NCBI GenBank assembly: GCA_943789365.1
Contig: CALSTV010000001.1
Coordinates: 3,619,343 to 3,683,342 of the forward strand
Source: an uncultured Flavobacteriaceae bacterium
Lineage (GTDB): Bacteria > Bacteroidota > Bacteroidia > Flavobacteriales > Flavobacteriaceae
Direction: 5' to 3'
DNA length: 64,000 bases
Below are positions 8,528 to 17,501 of the stretch, one piece after another. The notes beneath the pieces are model-generated. The model was given only the letters and a program-made list of their open reading frames with translations. It did not search any database and was not told the origin of the DNA. How positions within the stretch are numbered: position 1 is the stretch's first letter; every line of letters starts with the position of its first letter. A program made the translations under genes and the position numbers.

Positions 8528-9208
8528 TTATTCTTTTTCTTTTCTCGGTAACTGGTTTAAATACTTTCCAATGACAATTCCGGTGATGACGACCAAATAA
8601 ATCTGTCCTATCAAACCTATCAAAACCGTTGCTTTCTGCGCCAAGGATGAAATGGGTACAATTTCACCATAACCAATTGACAAAAGTGTTATATAACTAA
8701 AATACATCAAGGACTCATTCTTCATGCCTTCTGCATACAAATCTGCTTGGGTAAACAAAAATGAATCTGGTGCTGCCATTTCTATCGTCAAACACAAAAA
8801 GAAACCCAACAACCCTATAGATACATAACCACTTACTAGCCCAAACATTGTGTTTTTGTTAATTTGTTTAGACCTCCAGACTTGCTTTACTATTTCATAA
8901 GTCACAAATATATAGAAGGAGAAATATATAGCGAGGCGAAAAAATTCTAGGTCGTTATTTTTGGTTTCGTCAACCAAATCATAAGCAAACAACACCCCGC
9001 TCATTATCAAAAGCACTAAAAAAAATCGATGCCTAGATTTTAATTTTGACATTAATACAATCCCTGCAAACAGGTTGACCAAAAAAAGAATCGGACTTAA
9101 TAGGGTTTGAAAGATATCCATGGGTATCAGCAAGGAACCAAATAAAATAGCAATCTGGCTGGCAAAAAAAATCTCAAACCTGTAAGGGTATAACTTATCA
9201 ATCATCAT
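8528..9208 (-). CDS. Potassium channel protein, two-helix pore type
   Basis: 226 residues and about six membrane helices. The last two flank a pore loop with the selectivity filter S-I-G-Y-G-E at 177-182, the signature of the Ion_trans_2 family. No cytoplasmic RCK/TrkA domain is visible, so gating is not regulated by a C-terminal domain. The start overlaps the stop of the RND pump gene by 4 bp, so translation is probably coupled. This makes the channel the fourth gene of the efflux operon, an unusual partner. Confidence 0.85.
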   Translation of the reverse strand: MMIDKLYPYRFEIFFASQIAILFGSLLIPMDIFQTLLSPILFLVNLFAGIVLMSKLKSRHRFFLVLLIMSGVLFAYDLVDETKNNDLEFFRLAIYFSFYIFVTYEIVKQVWRSKQINKNTMFGLVSGYVSIGLLGFFLCLTIEMAAPDSFLFTQADLYAEGMKNESLMYFSYITLLSIGYGEIVPISSLAQKATVLIGLIGQIYLVVITGIVIGKYLNQLPRKEKE

Positions 9209-12200
9209 TGCTCCAATAGTTCTTCATTAAATTGATATCCTTTGTAATCGACTTTGTACAACACGGAATAAAAAGATGGAATAAACAGCAATGTAATAAC
9301 GGTTCCAAATAAAAGCCCAACCATTATAGTAACGGCCATTGGCTCCCACATTGCACCACCCCCTAAATAGAGAGGCACCAATCCAAGCACCGTTGTAAAC
9401 GTCGCTAAAATAATAGGTCTAAAACGCTGTAAACACGCTGCGATAATTGCGTCCTGTGGAGATCTTTTCAATTCATTTTCTTCAATTTCAATCCTGTCAA
9501 CCAAAACAATGGCATTGTTAATTACAATTCCTGCCAATGAAATAACCCCTAAAAAGGCCATAAAGCCGAATGGAACATTGAAAATAAGTAAGCCCAATAC
9601 CATTCCAATTACTCCTAAAGGAATTGTACATACAATCATAGTCATTTTTCTAAAAGAGTTGAACTGAATGATTAAAAGCATTACGATTATAAAAGCTGAT
9701 ATTGGCAAGTAATTGGTTACAGCTCCCATGTTTTCTGCGCTGTTTTCTGCATCACCACCTAAGGAGTACGTATATTCATCTCCCCATTCTTTGTTTTGTG
9801 CATCGAGCCAAGGTTTTATTTCTGAGACCACTGCATTTGCATTTCCGTCTTCTGTCAATTCACTTTGAATTACGATAGTCCTAGTAATATCTAATCGCTT
9901 AATCTTAGCGTATTGCCAAACGGGTTTGATGGAGGCTACTTGTAATAAAGGTACTGATTTTCCTGAGTTTTGACCGTATATATTCAAGGTTTCCAAAGAT
10001 GCCAAAGATTGTTCTTTACTCTTTTCACTAAGCATTACGATGGGAATAGACTTGTCTCCTTCTCTATACTCCCCTGTTCGGAAACCATCCAATACAGTTT
10101 GTAGTGAGGTTGCAATATCTTGGTTGGTAATTCCAGCTAATTGCGCTTTGGTTTGATTGATATCAATCACAAACTTTTTACCTTTTGGTCCCCAGTCATC
10201 TTTGATGTTTTTAGTTCCTCTTAGAGAAAATAATTTTGCTTTTATGCTTTCAGAGATAACGGACAATTTATCTGGATCATCACCAGAAACCTTTATTTCA
10301 ACAGGAACCCCTCCCCCACCTGAACCTAGCATATTTACTTTGATATCGGCATTTGGAAAGGTTTTAAAACAATATGCGTCCAAAGCGTTTATCATTGGTA
10401 CATTCATTAAAAAACTCGATGTATTGACCAAAATATGAGAATAATTTGAATTGGGTTCTTCTGTAGTATACCCCAAATCATAACTCGATGGCCCTTCTCC
10501 TATATAGGAAGAATAATCTACGATTCCTTCGGTTCTTTGGTTGTTTACCAACAGTGAGTCTTGAATGTATTTTTCAATTGCAAGTACCGTTTCAGTAGTA
10601 GTTTCAATTTTAGTTCCCTGTGGCAAGTCAATATCAATAGTTATCATATTCCTGTCACTGTCAGGGAAAAAGAGTACTTCTAGATATCCAAATCCATAGA
10701 GTGAAAGCCCTAGTAAAAAAACAATCCCAATAAGCACAGAATGTTTCCAATCGAGCGCCCATAAGATTAAGTTTTTATAGCTTTTTTTCATGTTTAAGAT
10801 CATCCTGTCTAAAAAGCCCAACTCCTCATTTTCTTTCTTTTCAATTTTTAAGAAAAAGACGCAAAACAGGGTAATGACACTTAATGAAATGATCCAAGAG
10901 CACAACAATGCAATGGTAATAACCACAAAAATAGGTCCCGTAATATCCCCCATGTTCGATTCGGCTAAAAAGAAGGACATAAATGCGGCGGAAGTGGTTA
11001 GCGTAGAGATCAACAATGGCATGAACAACTCATCACACGAATCAATTGCTGCCTGCTTCACGTCTATACCCTCTTCCATTTTCACCATGATGGATTCTGC
11101 TACCACAATGGCGTTGTCAACCATCATACCCAGTGCCATGATCAATGCCGCTAACGTAATTTGATTCAACCCAATATCCATCAAGCCCATAACCATTATG
11201 GTTGACACGGTTACAATAGGTATTAGACTGGCAATAACAAGTCCTGTTCTCAATCCTAAAAATATGAGCATTACAGCTAGTACAATAACGATAGCTTGTA
11301 ATAAATTACTCATAAACCCATCTATTTTAGTTTCAATATAATTATCGATTGAGGACAAGCGATTTACGGATAAACCAATGGGAAACTTAGCGTTGTAATG
11401 CGCCAATACAGCATCTATATCTTGTCCTAATTTAATTACGTTGCTCCCTTCTTTTAAAGAAACGTGCAGTGAAATTGCTTCCATACTGTTTACACGTACA
11501 ATTTGTTTGGGTGGATAGATATAGCCTTTTTCTACAGAGGTTATATCTTCTAATGATACAACACGTCCTTGATCTCCAACGGGTATCAACATTTCTTTGA
11601 TATCTGTTACTGAATTAAAGTTTCCTGTTGGCTCCAAGATAATGCGTTCTTCTTCTATATTTACTTGCCCTCCTGAATTCAGAATATTGGTATCAGTAAT
11701 GATTTTCTTCAGACTATTTGAAGTAAGTCCGTAGGCTTTTAAACGGGCGTTGTCGAATTTAATAAAGACGCGTTCTTCCTGATCTCCATTGATTTCTACC
11801 TTTGCAGCGTCGTCTAGCTTGATCAAATCATCGCGGAGGTCATCGGCGTATTCTTTTACTTCTTTATAGGAATACCCATCGCTGGTAATTCCAACAGCAA
11901 TTCCAAAAACTTCACCAATACCATCATCGTCCAAAAAGGGAACAATACCCTCTGGCAGGTCGTCTATTGCGCTTAGTTTTCTTCTTAAACGATCCCAAAT
12001 GGGTTGTAAATCTTCTGGTTTGATTTCCATTTTCAACTCCACAGTAACTACCGATAGCCCTGTACGGGAAGTACTTGTAACCTCTTTTAATTCGGGTAAC
12101 TCTTGCGCAACTTTTTCTATTTTATCTGTTACAAGATCTTCAATTCGTTCGGGGCCAGCTCCCGGGAAATTTGTAATCACATTGGCCACACGAACGGTAT

Positions 12201-12318
12201 AAGGAGGCATACTATCTCTGGACAGTTTTAAGTAAAACACCACACCTAAAACCATTACAACGGTAAGAATACTCAGTACAACTCTATTTTTTTCTATGGA
12301 AAATTTAGCAAAATTCAT
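9205..12318 (-). CDS. RND-superfamily efflux transporter (AcrB-like inner-membrane pump)
   Basis: 1037 residues, the normal length for an RND pump: an N-terminal helix, two large periplasmic loops and two blocks of membrane helices. The TM4 motif reads GMMVDNAIVVAES, so the proton-relay pair is D-N rather than the D-D of AcrB. The C-terminal half has GIVINNAIVLVDRIE. It works with the adaptor (22 bp upstream) and the TolC-like protein in one operon as a proton-driven tripartite pump. Substrate cannot be predicted; it looks like a drug/hydrophobe pump rather than a metal pump because there is no metal-ligand cluster. Confidence 0.93.
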   Translation of the reverse strand: MNFAKFSIEKNRVVLSILTVVMVLGVVFYLKLSRDSMPPYTVRVANVITNFPGAGPERIEDLVTDKIEKVAQELPELKEVTSTSRTGLSVVTVELKMEIKPEDLQPIWDRLRRKLSAIDDLPEGIVPFLDDDGIGEVFGIAVGITSDGYSYKEVKEYADDLRDDLIKLDDAAKVEINGDQEERVFIKFDNARLKAYGLTSNSLKKIITDTNILNSGGQVNIEEERIILEPTGNFNSVTDIKEMLIPVGDQGRVVSLEDITSVEKGYIYPPKQIVRVNSMEAISLHVSLKEGSNVIKLGQDIDAVLAHYNAKFPIGLSVNRLSSIDNYIETKIDGFMSNLLQAIVIVLAVMLIFLGLRTGLVIASLIPIVTVSTIMVMGLMDIGLNQITLAALIMALGMMVDNAIVVAESIMVKMEEGIDVKQAAIDSCDELFMPLLISTLTTSAAFMSFFLAESNMGDITGPIFVVITIALLCSWIISLSVITLFCVFFLKIEKKENEELGFLDRMILNMKKSYKNLILWALDWKHSVLIGIVFLLGLSLYGFGYLEVLFFPDSDRNMITIDIDLPQGTKIETTTETVLAIEKYIQDSLLVNNQRTEGIVDYSSYIGEGPSSYDLGYTTEEPNSNYSHILVNTSSFLMNVPMINALDAYCFKTFPNADIKVNMLGSGGGGVPVEIKVSGDDPDKLSVISESIKAKLFSLRGTKNIKDDWGPKGKKFVIDINQTKAQLAGITNQDIATSLQTVLDGFRTGEYREGDKSIPIVMLSEKSKEQSLASLETLNIYGQNSGKSVPLLQVASIKPVWQYAKIKRLDITRTIVIQSELTEDGNANAVVSEIKPWLDAQNKEWGDEYTYSLGGDAENSAENMGAVTNYLPISAFIIVMLLIIQFNSFRKMTMIVCTIPLGVIGMVLGLLIFNVPFGFMAFLGVISLAGIVINNAIVLVDRIEIEENELKRSPQDAIIAACLQRFRPIILATFTTVLGLVPLYLGGGAMWEPMAVTIMVGLLFGTVITLLFIPSFYSVLYKVDYKGYQFNEELLEQ

Positions 12319-12339
12319 AGTTTATCGTTTTAAATACAA

Positions 12340-13431
12340 TTATTGTAATTTTACTTTTTGACCATCTAATAAGGTTTGTAATCCGGCAGTAGCAATTTTC
12401 TGTCCTTTGGAAAGACCGCTAACCACTTTAAACCCTCCAACCGTAATTTCACCTATAATAACGGTTTGTTTTTTTGCTACTCCTGTTACACCGTCGTCAG
12501 ATTCAATGACAAATACAAAGTTTCCATCTCCATTTTCACCCACAGATTTTACAGGTATTACAAGGGTGTTATCAACAACTGCCGTCGTTGTACCACCAAA
12601 CTCAAAGGTAACATCAGCAGACATACCTGGTTTGATTGCTGCTGTTGCATCTGTAATATCAATTTTCACTGGATAAGATGCCGAGTTGGTCTCTGCTATT
12701 GGAGAAATTTCGATGACTTCACCAGTAAAGGTTTTACCTGGAATCGAAGAAAAATTTAGTTTAGGTTGCATTTTTAATTCCACCTTGTTGATCACATTTT
12801 CAGGAAGTCCAACCATAATATTGGTTTTATCCCCTGCATTTAATACACCAATTAGCTGTCCTGCAGAAGCATTTTCATTTAAATCGGCATTTTTTGAAGC
12901 AATTGTTCCATCTTTCGCTGCATAAATATATCCGTAGTTTATCTGTGAACGTTGAATATCTCTATTCTTCTGAGCAGATTCAAACTGATCTAAACTGGAT
13001 TGGAAATTGTTTTTAGCTGCTTCATAATCACTCAGAGAGTTGCTCCCTTTTGCATATAAAGTCTTGATCCTATCTAAGTTAGATTTTGCAGTGTTTCTAG
13101 CAGATCGAGCGCTATTCAATCCAGATACTGCTTGTTCATAAGCAAGTTCCGCCTGCACATTGTCGAGTTTTGCTAAAAGGTCTCCCTTTTTAACTTTTTG
13201 CCCTAATTTAATATTTAGAACAGAAATTATACCACTACTTCTAAAACTCAGTTCTATTTCGTCACTAGCTTTGGCTATTCCACTAAAGGTTCTTGTCTTT
13301 TGATCGCCTGCAGTACCTACCACTTCATAGCGAACTGGTCGCAGTACTTCTTTTTTAGTTACTTCTTTTTCTTTACAAGAAAGAAGCATTGCAATCATTG
13401 CTACTGGTAGTATGTTTTTATAAAAGTTCAT
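12340..13431 (-). CDS. RND periplasmic adaptor (membrane fusion protein), lipoprotein
   Basis: 363 residues, lipobox Cys19 (AMLLSC). Order: barrel-sandwich half (FSGIAKASDEIELSF, GDLLAKLD), alpha-hairpin coiled coil (about 95-165), second sandwich half (DGTIASKNADLNENASAGQLI), beta-barrel and a membrane-proximal C-terminal domain (GLSKGQKIATAGLQTLLDGQKV). This is the HlyD_D23/AcrA family. It starts 6 bp after the TolC-fusion gene and ends 21 bp before the pump. It links the pump to the outer-membrane channel. Confidence 0.93.
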   Translation of the reverse strand: MNFYKNILPVAMIAMLLSCKEKEVTKKEVLRPVRYEVVGTAGDQKTRTFSGIAKASDEIELSFRSSGIISVLNIKLGQKVKKGDLLAKLDNVQAELAYEQAVSGLNSARSARNTAKSNLDRIKTLYAKGSNSLSDYEAAKNNFQSSLDQFESAQKNRDIQRSQINYGYIYAAKDGTIASKNADLNENASAGQLIGVLNAGDKTNIMVGLPENVINKVELKMQPKLNFSSIPGKTFTGEVIEISPIAETNSASYPVKIDITDATAAIKPGMSADVTFEFGGTTTAVVDNTLVIPVKSVGENGDGNFVFVIESDDGVTGVAKKQTVIIGEITVGGFKVVSGLSKGQKIATAGLQTLLDGQKVKLQ

Positions 13432-13437
13432 GGTATT

Positions 13438-15771
13438 TTATTTTTCGTTTAGTAAATAGCTATTTGCTCTGTCAATAAATGCTTGGTTTTCTTCGTCTGA
13501 ATGCAACAAAAAGAAGTACCCTATTACGCGTTCTAGTTGAATGGATGTCAACAGATACCCATAACTAGCGGTGGCACTACCCAATTGCGCTTGTAAGTAA
13601 TTTGTTTGTGCGTCAATAAGTTGAATTACAGGTACCGCACCATTTTTATAAGCTGTTTGGGTTAGCTCCAAACTTTCTTTCGCCGTTTCTTCGGCTATTT
13701 TAGTGATTCTAATATTTGCTATCTGTGTAGCGATATCTGAAACTATATTATTTACATTTTGAGAAATGGTTAAATGCAGATTGTCTTGTTGTAAAACAAC
13801 TTGTTCTTGTTGAATTTCTGCAGTATGCTTACTTACATTTCTTAAGTTTTTCTGAAAAATTGGAAGCGACACATTTAATCCTACATTGTAAGAACCATCA
13901 GGTATTCCTGGTCCTAAAACGGGTACCGACCCTGCTCCATCTCTAGAGAATATATAGTTGTATTGCCCTTGCAATGCTACTGTTGGCAAAAATTTACCAC
14001 TCGAATTCAATTTATAATTTCTTTTTATGGCTTCTAAACTATAGGATAAATTCTTCAATTCTGGTGCGTTTCGCTCCGCTTCCGCTGTTAAAAAATCCAT
14101 TAATTTGGGTTGCATTGTAGGGTCGTCTATCAAAACCGATATCTTCTCGTAGTTGTAATTTTTAAACAACCCTTGATTGATCTCTGCGTCATCAATATCC
14201 ATTTTCGTTCCTATTTCTTTGTTTAGCAAAGAGTTAATCTTGTTGAATGATATTCGTAATTGGTTTGCAGCTTCTATCAAACTCTGTGTGTTTTGAGCCA
14301 ACTGACTTTTAAAACGCAGCACATCTGATTTCCCCGATGCTCCTTCTTCAAAATTTTGTTCAGCCAATTCTAAGTTCAATTTGGTTACTTGTAAATTTTG
14401 ATTTTGAATGTTGACATTTGTCTTGTAAACCAATGAATTAAAGTAGGCCATTGTAGCTTCCAACACAAGGTCTAGTTCGGCTGAATTGTACACTTCTTTC
14501 TGTGCTTTACTCAATTCTTTTTGAACGGTTTTATTAGCAGAGGCATTTGGATCATACAGTAATTGTTGTAATACTACATTACCAGCTGTAGAGAATTCTG
14601 GTTGCTGACCAAATGAAACTTCCGCCAATTCTGGATCTACATACGTAGCGCCTGCGCCTACACTTAGGTCTGGTAAGTAATTGTTTTTCGCAGCTTGTAC
14701 TTCCTGTTCTAATAATTCATTGTTCTTTTTTTCAGACTGCAAGGATAAATTTGAGTTCAAAGCGCCTTCCATTACATCTAATAAAGACAATGAATAGGTG
14801 TTTTTCTTGTGAACATCACTTTCAACGAAATCAACGCTTCCAAGCATACTATAACGCAAAGGAAAGTCTATTTCTGTAGCAGTGTTGTAATTAACGGTTA
14901 AGCTCTTTTTGTAATCTACGTAAATAGGTAATTCTGAGGCATTTGTTCCCGTAGCTATGGCTTCAAAGTTCAAGGCTATCCTTCTAAAAAAATGTTCGGA
15001 ATTTTTAGTTGGAAATTGTGTGGCTAATATTCCATTTCTTACGTCATGTGTACCGTTGGCAGAAAACGACGGGAGTTTATTCTTATTAATGGAATCAATT
15101 AAAATTTTTGTTTTTTCTCGACCAAAATTAAAGCCTCCTGCTAAATATACTGCGTCTATACTGTCCAGCGCTTTTTGAGAGTTCAGTATGTCGTTCGAAG
15201 AGATGAGCTTATAATTCACTTCTTTTTCATCGAAATATTCTGTAAAAAATTCTAAAACAGGTAGTTTTTGAACTAAAAAATCATCGATGATAATACCAAT
15301 ATATTTGTAATCAAAGAGTTCATTAAATTTGGTTAAATCCTCTGAGTACGAAAACGGACTAATGATATAGTTTACATTATTCAATTCTGAAGTTTGCTGC
15401 CCTAAAGGTATGGTAACAAAATCACTATTGACAGAACCAAAAATAAGCAATGGCTTTGGATACTTCGTTTCTTTATTCAAACCAATAGTATTAATCACTC
15501 CAAAAGAAAGTATGATATCTGAATTATCCGCTAGCAATTCTTTGTAATTAGCAGTTGCCTTTACTACATCGTAATTATTCTCTTTAGGTTCTTTGAACAC
15601 GACATTCACATCGGGCCCCATGACTGCAGAGATTTCTTTTTTGAGTGTTTCAAAAACAGGAACTGTTTCTCGTGAATTTCGATCTATTAACATTCCTACA
15701 TGAATAGTCCTACTCGCTTGGGAAAACGCGATAGAACTCCCTATAAAAAACAGGAAAAGTATTTTCTTCAT
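13438..15771 (-). CDS. TolC-family outer-membrane protein fused to an N-terminal periplasmic-binding domain
   Basis: 777 residues, far longer than a standard TolC (about 430-490). Residues 1-19 are a signal peptide. Residues about 22-300 form a two-lobe periplasmic-binding fold of the ABC_sub_bind/type 1 type (IHVGMLIDRNSRETVPVF, IILSFGVINTIGLN, YIGIIIDDFLVQ, AVYLAGGFNFGREK). Residues about 325-760 are an outer membrane efflux protein domain with two internal repeats (LLDVMEGALNSNLSLQSEKKN; AYKNGAVPVIQLIDAQTNYLQA). First gene of the efflux operon. A sensor or ligand-presenting role of the N-terminal domain is inference. The same upstream element occurs before the 33-residue ORF at 16077. Confidence 0.87.
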   Translation of the reverse strand: MKKILFLFFIGSSIAFSQASRTIHVGMLIDRNSRETVPVFETLKKEISAVMGPDVNVVFKEPKENNYDVVKATANYKELLADNSDIILSFGVINTIGLNKETKYPKPLLIFGSVNSDFVTIPLGQQTSELNNVNYIISPFSYSEDLTKFNELFDYKYIGIIIDDFLVQKLPVLEFFTEYFDEKEVNYKLISSNDILNSQKALDSIDAVYLAGGFNFGREKTKILIDSINKNKLPSFSANGTHDVRNGILATQFPTKNSEHFFRRIALNFEAIATGTNASELPIYVDYKKSLTVNYNTATEIDFPLRYSMLGSVDFVESDVHKKNTYSLSLLDVMEGALNSNLSLQSEKKNNELLEQEVQAAKNNYLPDLSVGAGATYVDPELAEVSFGQQPEFSTAGNVVLQQLLYDPNASANKTVQKELSKAQKEVYNSAELDLVLEATMAYFNSLVYKTNVNIQNQNLQVTKLNLELAEQNFEEGASGKSDVLRFKSQLAQNTQSLIEAANQLRISFNKINSLLNKEIGTKMDIDDAEINQGLFKNYNYEKISVLIDDPTMQPKLMDFLTAEAERNAPELKNLSYSLEAIKRNYKLNSSGKFLPTVALQGQYNYIFSRDGAGSVPVLGPGIPDGSYNVGLNVSLPIFQKNLRNVSKHTAEIQQEQVVLQQDNLHLTISQNVNNIVSDIATQIANIRITKIAEETAKESLELTQTAYKNGAVPVIQLIDAQTNYLQAQLGSATASYGYLLTSIQLERVIGYFFLLHSDEENQAFIDRANSYLLNEK

Positions 15772-15791
15772 TATTTGTTTAGTTTAAATAT

Positions 15792-15815
15792 GGTATTTGT
15801 ATACAGCAATCGTTA
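15792..15815 (-). promoter_or_regulatory. Conserved upstream element shared by the efflux operon and the small peptide gene
   Basis: The plus strand reads GGTATTTGTATACAGCAATC and on to CGTTA. The matching element at 16092-16116 reads GGTTATTTGTATATACAACG and on to GTTAA. On the minus strand both contain TATACAAATA preceded by TTG and TAAC. This copy begins 21 nt before the efflux start codon, the other 15 nt before its start codon, so both occupy promoter position. No ordinary TAnnTTTG is present in the coding direction. An alternative-sigma promoter or activator site is inference. Confidence 0.5.
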
Positions 15816-15918
15816 TAAAAAACAATTTACTGATATATTTTTATATTATTGCTAAAATCTAATCGAATTATTAATTTCTTAACCTAAGCTAGGTTCTACA
15901 CCAATTTAAACAAAAAAA

Positions 15919-15948
15919 ACTCCATTAAAACCGAAGCTTTAATGGAGT
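15919..15948 (-). terminator. Intrinsic terminator after the 33-residue ORF
   Basis: A perfect 11-bp stem ACTCCATTAAA/TTTAATGGAGT with an 8-nt loop, followed on the minus strand by a run of T. It separates the small peptide gene (15976-16077) from the efflux operon, which therefore needs its own promoter. Confidence 0.9.
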
Positions 15949-15975
15949 AAATCATTTCAAATAACATTTACAATA

Positions 15976-16077
15976 CTACAAATGCATTGAAAAATAGAGT
16001 AAAAACATTAAAATACTATTGACTAAAATAATTGTTTTTACTACCGTTTTCTTGGTAATCGTTTTTGTTAGGGGCAT
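15976..16077 (-). CDS. 33-residue single-helix membrane peptide, paralogue of the one at 5797-5898
   Basis: ATG at 16075-16077, stop TAG at 15976-15978, 33 residues. A Thr/Lys-rich N-terminus (MPLTKTITKKTVVKT) is followed by a hydrophobic helix (about 16-30). Same length as the ORF at 5797-5898 and 12 identities in a gapless alignment. It has its own strong terminator 27 bp downstream and shares an upstream element with the neighbouring efflux operon. Family not recognised. Coexpression with the efflux operon is inferred from the element. Confidence 0.65.
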   Translation of the reverse strand: MPLTKTITKKTVVKTIILVNSILMFLLYFSMHL

Positions 16078-16091
16078 AATATATTTATTTA

Positions 16092-16116
16092 GGTTATTTG
16101 TATATACAACGGTTAA
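16092..16116 (-). promoter_or_regulatory. Second copy of the conserved upstream element
   Basis: See the copy at 15792-15815. This one begins 15 nt upstream of the ATG of the 33-residue ORF at 16077. On the minus strand the shared core is TAAC, two variable bases, TTG, then TATACAAATA and CC. Confidence 0.5.
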
Positions 16117-16184
16117 TTTCACATTATAGTATATGAAATTGAAATTATATTATTTTCTAACACAACTTTTAAGTAGAACGAAAA

Positions 16185-17501
16185 CTATTTCACCAACAAC
16201 TCAATAGCATCTCTCGAGTCATAGAGCTGTTTTTTAGTCTTTTCCGAGACTGTAAATGCGAAGCGCCAAAGATTTATAGCTCTTTTCAAATAACTGAAAT
16301 ATGAAATTGTACACAACCCGAGTATGGGGAGTACTAACAAGAATGCTATTTGTTTTCGTATTTCTTGACTAAGATACATTCCAAACAACACAAAATAAAC
16401 TCCATAAAATAATGGAAATATTAGCAATCCAACAATCATTTGAACAGGTGCTTTGTAGGAAATATCTAATCCTGTTTTTTTATACAAAACAGAAGGAAGT
16501 ATATAAGGTATATAATTGAATAGAAGTCCGCATACATATATGGGCAAACATAGTATCAACCCAATTAAATACAGCCCACTGATTGATACGACAGATTTAG
16601 ATTGAAACTCTTTCTTCAACATTTCTGGAGAGAGCTTTGCTTTTCTCAATTCCAAATAGTAGTTATTGAGCTTCTCTTTTAGTGTTTTGTATGTTTCGAC
16701 ATCCTCAACCGCAAGCTTATTTAATATTTTGGCTATTTCATTTCTATACCGTAGTGATTTTTTAGGATCATTATACAGTGCAGCAGTATTCTCTATATAG
16801 GTGGTGTAAAATTCATGCGCTTTGATTAAAAACAATTCTTCTTCTTTATTTTCTGTTTGGGGAATGTTTTTTAATAATCTAAACCGAATATCTTCTGTCA
16901 GTCTTTTTACAGCTTTGACTTCATTATCTTCATGTACTTCTTTATACGAAGCGGTTTCAATAGGTGTTTCGACATGCATGGTAACAACACTTCTAAATCG
17001 AATAGCATCAGAATAATCTAAAGAAATCGGTAGTATTTTTAATCCACTTCTAAATTGCTTGCTAACCTCATAACTCAAGGCTATTCTTGCCGTTCCTGTT
17101 TTAATTTCTCTTAACTTTAATTCGTGATGACTTGTTCCTTCCGGAAAAATGAGAAAAGTATTTCCGGTATCTAAATACTCATGACACTTGATAAAAGTAG
17201 CATTGTTATCTTTTTTTTCTCCTAGTCTTAAGTCTACTTTTCTATAGATAGGTATCATATGAAAAAATGCAAACACACGGGCCAAAAGTGGGTTTCTAAA
17301 CAAAGTTCCATTGGCTATAAAACCAACTCTTTGTTTTGTATATATAGCAATTAACAACGGATCCATAAAGGTATTGGGATGGTTTGACACCAATATAAGG
17401 GGACCGTCAGCAGCTAACTTTTCTTGTCCTACAATGCTAATCTTTTTAAAAAACACGGAAAGCGAGATTTTAAAAAGGACCTTTAAGAACTGATATATCA
17501 T
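16185..17501 (-). CDS. 1-acyl-glycerol-3-phosphate acyltransferase-like protein (PlsC/LPLAT family)
   Basis: 438 residues. The N-terminal acyltransferase domain has the catalytic His/Asp motif as NHPNTFMD (His41, Asp47), FIANGTLFRNP, and the substrate-binding motif FPEGTSH near 119-125. The His-Asp spacing is H-X5-D, as in the long eukaryote-like LPLAT branch, rather than H-X4-D of classical PlsC. The C-terminal third has about four membrane helices (about 303-330, 355-400). It probably acylates lysophospholipid or glycerol phosphate at the inner membrane. Its start overlaps the upstream transporter stop by 4 bp, so the two are coupled. Confidence 0.85.
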   Translation of the reverse strand: MIYQFLKVLFKISLSVFFKKISIVGQEKLAADGPLILVSNHPNTFMDPLLIAIYTKQRVGFIANGTLFRNPLLARVFAFFHMIPIYRKVDLRLGEKKDNNATFIKCHEYLDTGNTFLIFPEGTSHHELKLREIKTGTARIALSYEVSKQFRSGLKILPISLDYSDAIRFRSVVTMHVETPIETASYKEVHEDNEVKAVKRLTEDIRFRLLKNIPQTENKEEELFLIKAHEFYTTYIENTAALYNDPKKSLRYRNEIAKILNKLAVEDVETYKTLKEKLNNYYLELRKAKLSPEMLKKEFQSKSVVSISGLYLIGLILCLPIYVCGLLFNYIPYILPSVLYKKTGLDISYKAPVQMIVGLLIFPLFYGVYFVLFGMYLSQEIRKQIAFLLVLPILGLCTISYFSYLKRAINLWRFAFTVSEKTKKQLYDSRDAIELLVK

